From positions 1-5,046 of the forward strand of contig CAYZGO010000070.1 of NCBI GenBank assembly GCA_964478075.1: DNA of 5,046 nt, written 5' to 3'. This document shows positions 1 through 5,046 of the stretch, piece after piece. The notes beneath the pieces are model-generated. The model was not told where the DNA came from. It worked only from the letters and a program-made list of their open reading frames with translations, and did no database searches. Origin of the DNA: DAOUEX01 sp034430235 (lineage in GTDB: Bacteria; Chloroflexota; Anaerolineae; UBA2200). The first letter of the stretch is position 1. Every line of letters begins with the position of its first letter. A program made the translations under genes and the position numbers.

Positions 1-428
1 AAGTAGAGATGATGGCTGAGGCGTGCGGCTTTGTCAACTTGAAGTTCGAGGAATTAACCAAAAAGTATCCATTTGAGCTTTCCGGCGGACAGATGCAACG
101 TTTAATGATTGCCCGTATCTTCCTACTGAAGCCTAAGATCCTGCTGGCTGATGAACCAACCTCGATGATCGATGCCTGTTCACGCGCGACCATCTTGGAT
201 ATGCTGATGCAATTGCGTAAAGAAATTGGGATGACGGTTATTTTCATCACCCACGATATCGGCCTGGCGTATTATGTTTCTGACACCGTACACATTATGG
301 AGCATGGCAAATTTGTTGAAAACGGATCTGCCGATGAGGTGATTCTGCATCCGAAAGAAGCCTACACCCAACGCCTGATCAGTGATGTACCAAAAATTTA
401 CGAAGAGTGGGATCTTTCAACTGTGTGA
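1..428 (+). CDS. Opp/Dpp-family ABC transporter ATP-binding protein, 3' part (5' end outside window)
   Basis: This is the C-terminal part of a cytoplasmic ATPase subunit that powers an oligopeptide/dipeptide-type ABC importer. The frame is open to the left edge (first full codon at base 3), so the ATG at 9 is probably internal. Counting from that ATG, the visible parts are the signature LSGGQ (residues 24-28), Walker B ILLADE (44-49), D-loop SMID (52-55), the H-loop histidine in ITHD (His82), and the C-terminal HPKEAYTQRL segment (114-123) typical of OppD/OppF/DppD/DppF proteins. Walker A and the Q-loop must lie upstream. GLAYYVSD after the H-loop and the YEEWDL tail resemble, from memory, the Opp-type ATPases found beside sugar-cleaving enzymes in Thermotogota and Chloroflexota. 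With the beta-mannosidase directly downstream, an imported beta-manno-oligosaccharide is more likely than a peptide, but that is inferred from context. GC content (about 46%) is clearly below that of the next genes. Confidence 0.93.
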   Translation, partial: VEMMAEACGFVNLKFEELTKKYPFELSGGQMQRLMIARIFLLKPKILLADEPTSMIDACSRATILDMLMQLRKEIGMTVIFITHDIGLAYYVSDTVHIMEHGKFVENGSADEVILHPKEAYTQRLISDVPKIYEEWDLSTV

Positions 429-432
429 CCCT

Positions 433-2949
433 ATGACCGACATTCCAGCCAGGCGACATGCAACACAATCTCTAAACGATAACTGGCAATTCCGGGAAGC
501 GGGAACCGACGAGTGGCTTCCAGCCCAGGTGCCCGGCTCCGTCCACACCGATCTGCTGGCCCTGGAGCGCATTCCCGATCCCTTCGTCGGCGATAACGAG
601 CGGCGCGTGCAGTGGGTGGCCGAGCGCGATTGGGTATACCAGACCAGTTTTACCTGCACGGAAGAGTTGCTTTCTGAAGAAAAGGTTTTTCTGGTTTGCG
701 ACGGGTTGGACACCCTGGCGACGGTCGTCCTCAATGGCCATGAGCTTGGTCACACGGACAACATGTTCCGGCGGTATCAATGGGAGGTCAAACCCTTATT
801 AAAGGCAAAGGGTGTCAACGAATTAACCATCATCTTCTCTTCGCCAGTGAAATACATGGCGGAAAAACAAGCCCTTCGTCCTCTACCGGGCGTCGCTCAA
901 GCGATCCCTGGTGGCCCCCATCTGCGCAAGGCTCCGTGCCAGTTCGGCTGGGATTGGGGTCCACAACTTCCACCGATCGGGGTCTGGAAAGATATCCGCC
1001 TGGAGAGCTACAGTGGGGCGCGTCTCGCCCAAGTCCATCTGCGCCAGAACCACGCCGGCGGCCAGGTGGCGGTCGAGGTCCGGGTCGCCGTCCAACAGTG
1101 GGATGAGGCGCCGCTCACCGCAGTCGTGCGCATCACAGCACCAGATGGTGAGACATTCGAAGAAAAAGCCGCTATGACCGCTGGGGATGGGGTCAAAGTG
1201 AAAGTTCCGATTCCTAGACCTGAGCTTTGGTGGCCCAATGGCTACGGTGGGCAGCCACTCTATCAAGTGAAAGTCTCTCTCGTACACAGCGATGATTCCA
1301 TGGTGGAGTCGCTGGATCAGCACACGTACCAGGTTGGGCTGCGCACGATTGAATTGCGCCAGCAACAAGACCAATGGGGACGATCATTTATCTTTGTGGT
1401 CAACGGCGTCCCGATCTTTGTCAAAGGCTCCAATTGGATCCCGGCCGATTCCTTCCCTACACGGATTACGGACGAGTATCTAGAAGGTCTCATTCGCTCA
1501 GCGGCTGAGACGCACCAGAATATGCTGCGCGTCTGGGGCGGCGGTTTTTATGAGCAAGAGCGCTTTTACGATCTCTGCGATCGTTATGGTATTCTAGTGT
1601 GGCAGGAGTTCATCTTCTCGTGCAGCATTTACCCATTGGATGACCCCGCTTTCCTGGAAAATATCCGGATGGAGGTGGTCGAAAACGTCCGCCGCCTGCG
1701 CCACCGCGCCAGCCTGGCGCTGTGGTGCGGAAACAACGAGATGGAATGGGGCTGGGTGGACTGGAACTGGAACCGCCCCGAGTTGCAGGATTTGAAGGCA
1801 GCCTACGACCGTTTTTTCCACCATACGCTGCCCGCATGGTGTCGCGCTGAAGACCCGGATCACTCCTATTGGCCTAGCTCCCCTTCCTCTGACACCCCCT
1901 TTGAAAATCCAAACGGTCAACGCCAGGGCGATGCCCACTATTGGGATATCTGGCACGGGCGGAAACCCTTCACCTCTTACCGCGACCAATACCCGCGCTT
2001 CATGAGCGAGTTCGGTTTCCAGGCACTCCCGCCGCTGGAGACCATTCGTACCTACGCGGACGAGACCGACTGGAATATGACCTCCTACGTCATGGAGATG
2101 CACCAGAAAAATGCCAGCGGAAACTCCCTGATGGTTGGGCAGATGCTGGATACGTTCCAGTTGCCCAAGGATTTTGTCTCGCTGGTCTACCTGAGCATGG
2201 CACTCCAGGCGGAGGGCATCCGTTATGGCGTGGAGCACTGGCGGCGCCATCCCGATCGCGTTGCAGGGATCCTGTACTGGCAGCTCAACGACTGCTGGCC
2301 GGTGGCTTCCTGGTCCAGCCTGGATTACTTTGGACGCTGGAAGGCGCTGCACTACGCTGCACGCCGCTTCTATGCGCCGCTGATGCTTTCCATCGAAGAC
2401 AAGCCACCCAAACAGGGAGTTTACGTATCCAATGATTTGCTCGAGCCCTGGGAAGGAACCGTGAACTGGTCGTTGGAGGCGCTCGCTGGGGAGGCTCTGA
2501 CCTCGGGACAGGCGCCTGTCAAGGCTGCCCCGCAAGCTGCGACCAAGGTGTGCGAGCTTGATTTTCCCGACCGAATCTCGGATGACAACATCCGCAGGCT
2601 GGTTTTTATCGCCGAACTGTGGCAGGGGGATCGCTTCGTTGCCCGGCAGACGGCCGGCTTTGCCCCGATCAAACACCTGCAGCTGGCCAATCCCGGCCTG
2701 CGCGCCAGGTTGAGCAAAGACAAGAACCAACTGCTGATCGAGCTGACCTCCCGCTCGTTGGCGCTCCTGGTGGAGCTGTCCCTAGAGGGCGCCGATGTTG
2801 TCTTCAGTGACAATTACTTTAACCTGCCTGCTGGCCGGACGGTCGAGGTGTCCTGCCCGCTGCCTGCCGGTTGGACTCTGAGCCGGGCACGAAAAGCATT
2901 TCGCCTTTGCTCCGTCTATGATTCTTATTCACACGGCGTTGAAGGTTAG
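433..2949 (+). CDS. Beta-mannosidase, glycoside hydrolase family 2
   Basis: A predicted cytoplasmic exo-enzyme that releases beta-D-mannose from the non-reducing end of manno-oligosaccharides with retention of configuration. From ATG 433 it has 838 residues, close to the usual 780-850 of bacterial GH2 beta-mannosidases. Order of parts: sugar-binding jelly-roll domain (about 14-185, with PGSVHTDLL at 34-42), Ig-like domain (about 190-280, ending in ELWWPNGYGGQPLY at 264-277), TIM barrel (about 295-625), then C-terminal beta domains with FSDNYFNLPAG at 791-801. WDWGP (173-177) is a hallmark of the mannosidase branch. Glu436 in GNNE is the likely acid/base and Glu526 in SEFGFQ the likely nucleophile. 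RVWGGG (366-371) and LYWQLNDCWP (614-623) are intact, so the enzyme should be active. No signal peptide is seen. ATG 433 was chosen because it lies 4 bases after the ATPase stop and places the family start (LNDNWQF) at residue 14. A GTG at 382 or ATG at 385 would overlap the ATPase gene and add an unrelated tail. No strong Shine-Dalgarno precedes 433, which fits coupling. An exo-glucosaminidase is the main, less likely, alternative. Confidence 0.95.
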   Translation: MTDIPARRHATQSLNDNWQFREAGTDEWLPAQVPGSVHTDLLALERIPDPFVGDNERRVQWVAERDWVYQTSFTCTEELLSEEKVFLVCDGLDTLATVVLNGHELGHTDNMFRRYQWEVKPLLKAKGVNELTIIFSSPVKYMAEKQALRPLPGVAQAIPGGPHLRKAPCQFGWDWGPQLPPIGVWKDIRLESYSGARLAQVHLRQNHAGGQVAVEVRVAVQQWDEAPLTAVVRITAPDGETFEEKAAMTAGDGVKVKVPIPRPELWWPNGYGGQPLYQVKVSLVHSDDSMVESLDQHTYQVGLRTIELRQQQDQWGRSFIFVVNGVPIFVKGSNWIPADSFPTRITDEYLEGLIRSAAETHQNMLRVWGGGFYEQERFYDLCDRYGILVWQEFIFSCSIYPLDDPAFLENIRMEVVENVRRLRHRASLALWCGNNEMEWGWVDWNWNRPELQDLKAAYDRFFHHTLPAWCRAEDPDHSYWPSSPSSDTPFENPNGQRQGDAHYWDIWHGRKPFTSYRDQYPRFMSEFGFQALPPLETIRTYADETDWNMTSYVMEMHQKNASGNSLMVGQMLDTFQLPKDFVSLVYLSMALQAEGIRYGVEHWRRHPDRVAGILYWQLNDCWPVASWSSLDYFGRWKALHYAARRFYAPLMLSIEDKPPKQGVYVSNDLLEPWEGTVNWSLEALAGEALTSGQAPVKAAPQAATKVCELDFPDRISDDNIRRLVFIAELWQGDRFVARQTAGFAPIKHLQLANPGLRARLSKDKNQLLIELTSRSLALLVELSLEGADVVFSDNYFNLPAGRTVEVSCPLPAGWTLSRARKAFRLCSVYDSYSHGVEG

Positions 2950-3053
2950 TCGCCTTCAGTTGTCGAATTATCACTTGTGACACATCCAGTCGCCGATATT
3001 GGCACTGATCTCGTGCCTGCAGACCATCGGCCACCAGAATGAAAGGACCCATA
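2950..3053. other. Intergenic gap between GH2 and GH3 genes with weak hairpin
   Basis: The gap of 104 bases has no convincing gene. CAGT, a bulged C, GCC, loop GATATT, then GGC and ACTG (2987-3007) can fold into a 7-bp stem, and TCAC-TT-GTGA (2971-2980) is a short inverted repeat. No T-run follows the hairpin, so it is not a normal rho-independent terminator. I found no well-spaced -35/-10 pair: TTGTGA at 2975 and GATATT at 2995 are only 14 bases apart. Read-through from the beta-mannosidase gene is the simplest view; a regulator site or RNA-processing hairpin is possible. Confidence 0.35.
3043..3047 (+). promoter_or_regulatory. Shine-Dalgarno site of the GH3 gene
   Basis: AAGGA lies 6 bases before the ATG at 3054, ideal spacing, and decides that start over the in-frame ATG at 3039, which has no comparable purine-rich site ahead of it and would add only five residues (MKGPI). 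An in-frame TGA at 3006-3008 rules out any start further upstream. Confidence 0.8.
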
Positions 3054-5046
3054 ATGAATATTAGCAACCTGATCGAAAAAATGACGCTGGAAGAACAAGC
3101 CGCCCTGTGCACTGGGGCCACGCCCTGGACAACCACGGCGGTGGAACGCCTGGGCGTGCCCGAGATGACCGTTGCGGACGGGCCGCACGGCGTGCGCCAC
3201 GCGGCGGACGTCAACAACTTGGTCGCCGCTAGCCTGCCCGCCACCTGCTTCCCGACCGCCTCCTGCACGGCCTCCACCTGGGATGTGGACTTGTTGCGTG
3301 AGATGGGCCAGGCATTGGCCGAGGAGTGCATCGCTCTGAAAGTGGATGTGGTGCTCGGCCCCGGGACGAACATGAAGCGCTCCCCATTGGGTGGACGCAA
3401 TTTCGAATATTTCTCCGAGGACCCGTACCTCGCCGGCCAAGTAGCCGCCGCCTTCATCGAGGGCGTGCAGAGCAAGGGCGTAGGCACTTCTCTCAAGCAT
3501 TATGCTGTCAACAACCAGGAGTTCTGGCGCATGACCATCAGCGCCGAGTTGGATGAGCGCACCCTGCGCGAGATTTATCTCCCCGCCTTCGAGACCGCCG
3601 TCAAGAAAGCCAAACCCTGGACGGTGATGTGCGCCTATAACAAAGTCAATGGCAGCTACTGCGCCGAGAATCACAAGCTGCTGACAGAAATCCTCAAGGA
3701 GGAGTGGGGCTTTGAAGGCCTCGTGGTCTCCGACTGGGGTGCTGTGCATGACCGGGTGGCATCCTTGCAAGCCGGCCTGGACCTGGAGATGCCCGGGCCC
3801 AAGCCGCGCCGTACAAAAGCGGTGGTAGAAGCCGTCCGCTCTGGCAAGCTGGACGAAAGCGTGTTAAACGAGGCGGTGCGCCGCATCCTGGAAATCGTCT
3901 TCAAGGCAGCCGAGACCCCCAAGGGTGGGAACTTCGACATCGACGCCCACCACGCTCTGGCGCGCCGGGTCGCCGCCGAGGGGATGGTTCTGCTCAAGAA
4001 CGACCGCCTCCTGCCTTTGAAAAACCCGCAGCACATCGCCGTTATCGGGCGTGCCGCCCAGACGGCACACTTCCAGGGCGGTGGCAGCTCGCACATCAAC
4101 CCCACGCTTGTAGATAGCCCATTCAAGGAGCTGCAAAAGCTGGCCGGGAACGCCGAATTGAATTACGTCGAAGGCTACTCAGCGAGCGGCGAGTCCAACC
4201 AGGCGCTCGTCGAACAAGCCGTCCAGAGCGCCCGCTCGGCAGACGTGGCCCTGCTCTATATTTGCCTTCCCGAATCCAAAGAATCCGAGGGTTACGATCG
4301 GCCCGACATTGACCTGACCCCGCAGCAAGTCGCCCTGATCAAGGCCGTCACTGCCGTCCAGCCCAAGACCGTCGTCATCCTCAACAACGGCGCCCCGGTG
4401 GCAATGGGCGACTGGATTGACGGCGCCGCCGCTGTGATCGAGGCCTGGATGATGGGACAGGCCGGCGGAGGGGCAATCGCCGACGTGCTCTACGGCCGGG
4501 TCAACCCCTCGGGAAAGCTCGCAGAGACCTTCCCGCTCCGGCTGGCCGACACCCCCGCGCATCTCAACTTCCCTGGCGAGAACGGCGAGGTGCGCTACGG
4601 CGAAGGCCTGTTCATCGGCTATCGCTATTACGATGCCCGTCAGATCCCTGTTCAATTTCCCTTCGGTTACGGGCTGAGCTACACGACCTTCGCCTACGGC
4701 AACCCAAAAGTTTCGACGACGAGTTTCAAGGATGTGGACGGCGTGACCGTCTCGGTGGAAGTTACCAACACCGGCGAAGTCGCCGGCAAGGAAATCGTCC
4801 AGGTCTATGTACACGATCACAAGTCCGGCCTGGTCCGCTCACCCAAGGAGCTCAAAGCCTTTGCCAAGGTTGCACTGAAACCCGGTGAGACGAAGACCGT
4901 TTCCTTGCATCTCGACTTCCGCGCCTTTGCCTATTACCACCCGGCTTACCGGCAATGGATCACCGAGGACGGCGAGTTCGACCTGCTGATCGGCGCCTCG
5001 TCCGCCGACATCCGCTGCACCCAGACCGTCACGCTGCAGTCCACGT
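3054..5046 (+). CDS. Beta-glucosidase-type glycoside hydrolase family 3, 3' end outside window
   Basis: A retaining exo-hydrolase that probably removes terminal beta-linked glucose from oligosaccharides in the cytoplasm. The frame runs from ATG 3054 to the window edge without a stop, showing 664 codons. Parts: N-terminal barrel (about 25-290), with Asp42 in ADGPHGVR, GRNFEYFSEDP (from Arg115) and KHYAVNNQE (Lys148-His149) lining the sugar site, and the nucleophile Asp227 in VVSDWGAVHD; alpha/beta sandwich (about 305-545), starting near GMVLLKN (310-316), with the probable acid/base Glu412 in ESEGYDR, then NPSGKLAETFP (484-494) and FPFGYGLSY (535-543); fibronectin type III-like domain (about 555-660). 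Asp227 and Glu412 are 185 residues apart, so no PA14 domain is inserted between them as in some relatives. No signal peptide is visible. Related enzymes are often 750-800 residues, so perhaps 80-130 are missing. GH3 also includes xylosidases and other specificities, but SDWGAVHD with ESEGYDR favours beta-glucosidase. Next to a beta-mannosidase, a role on glucomannan oligosaccharides is plausible. Confidence 0.93.
   Translation, partial: MNISNLIEKMTLEEQAALCTGATPWTTTAVERLGVPEMTVADGPHGVRHAADVNNLVAASLPATCFPTASCTASTWDVDLLREMGQALAEECIALKVDVVLGPGTNMKRSPLGGRNFEYFSEDPYLAGQVAAAFIEGVQSKGVGTSLKHYAVNNQEFWRMTISAELDERTLREIYLPAFETAVKKAKPWTVMCAYNKVNGSYCAENHKLLTEILKEEWGFEGLVVSDWGAVHDRVASLQAGLDLEMPGPKPRRTKAVVEAVRSGKLDESVLNEAVRRILEIVFKAAETPKGGNFDIDAHHALARRVAAEGMVLLKNDRLLPLKNPQHIAVIGRAAQTAHFQGGGSSHINPTLVDSPFKELQKLAGNAELNYVEGYSASGESNQALVEQAVQSARSADVALLYICLPESKESEGYDRPDIDLTPQQVALIKAVTAVQPKTVVILNNGAPVAMGDWIDGAAAVIEAWMMGQAGGGAIADVLYGRVNPSGKLAETFPLRLADTPAHLNFPGENGEVRYGEGLFIGYRYYDARQIPVQFPFGYGLSYTTFAYGNPKVSTTSFKDVDGVTVSVEVTNTGEVAGKEIVQVYVHDHKSGLVRSPKELKAFAKVALKPGETKTVSLHLDFRAFAYYHPAYRQWITEDGEFDLLIGASSADIRCTQTVTLQST

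Noticed and set aside
382..432. Extended beta-mannosidase N-terminus starting at GTG 382
   Set aside because: The added residues come from the overlapping end of the ATPase gene, do not resemble the family N-terminus, and no Shine-Dalgarno precedes the GTG.
1594..2730. Long minus-strand open frame of 378 codons inside the beta-mannosidase gene
   Set aside because: It lies fully antisense to a gene with intact catalytic motifs, its translation shows no family motif I recognise, and long antisense frames are common in GC-rich coding DNA.
2822..2878. Apparent direct repeat near the beta-mannosidase 3' end (CTGCCTGCTGGCC and CTGCCTGCCGGTT)
   Set aside because: It encodes two similar LPAG turns in the C-terminal beta domain, is imperfect, and needs no mobile or regulatory explanation.
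2987..3007. Hairpin as a rho-independent terminator after the beta-mannosidase gene
   Set aside because: The stem is short and bulged and no run of T follows it.
2946..3770. Minus-strand open frame of 274 codons across the intergenic gap and the GH3 5' part
   Set aside because: Most of it is antisense to conserved GH3 sequence including the nucleophile region, and the product (rich in Gly, His and Ala) shows no recognisable domain.
4179..4820. Minus-strand open frame of 213 codons within the GH3 gene
   Set aside because: It is antisense to the GH3 C-terminal and fibronectin-like domains, which are clearly the coding strand; no independent start signal or motif supports it.

Overview
The window is a carbohydrate-utilisation segment with three genes head to tail on the + strand: the 3' end of an oligopeptide/dipeptide-family ABC transporter ATPase (1-428), a complete glycoside hydrolase family 2 beta-mannosidase (433-2949), and a family 3 beta-glucosidase-type hydrolase (3054 to the right edge, no stop seen). 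No RNA gene, CRISPR array, insertion sequence, integrase or attachment site is visible.

Layout: the ATPase keeps its ABC signature, Walker B, D-loop and H-loop, but its Walker A half lies left of the window. Four bases separate its stop from the preferred beta-mannosidase ATG, so these two genes are probably co-transcribed and translationally coupled. A 104-base gap (2950-3053) separates the beta-mannosidase from the GH3 gene. It holds a good ribosome binding site, a weak bulged hairpin and no convincing terminator.

How the genes fit together: short beta-linked manno- or glucomanno-oligosaccharides would be imported by the ABC transporter. The two hydrolases, both without signal peptides, would then remove terminal mannose and glucose in the cytoplasm. 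That suits use of glucomannan or similar plant beta-mannans. The catalytic classes are well supported by motifs; the shared substrate is inferred from gene order.

Organism: a bacterium. The two hydrolase genes are fairly GC-rich (roughly 58-60% from sampled lines) while the first 420 bases are about 46% GC by hand count. Sugar-linked Opp-type transporters beside cytoplasmic GH2 and GH3 enzymes are common in Chloroflexota (for example Anaerolineae) and also occur in Thermotogota and Firmicutes. A Chloroflexota-like host is my best guess, with low certainty. I see an ordinary glycan-use cluster rather than a new system; the points most worth a second look are the composition step at the first gene junction and the identity of the imported sugar.
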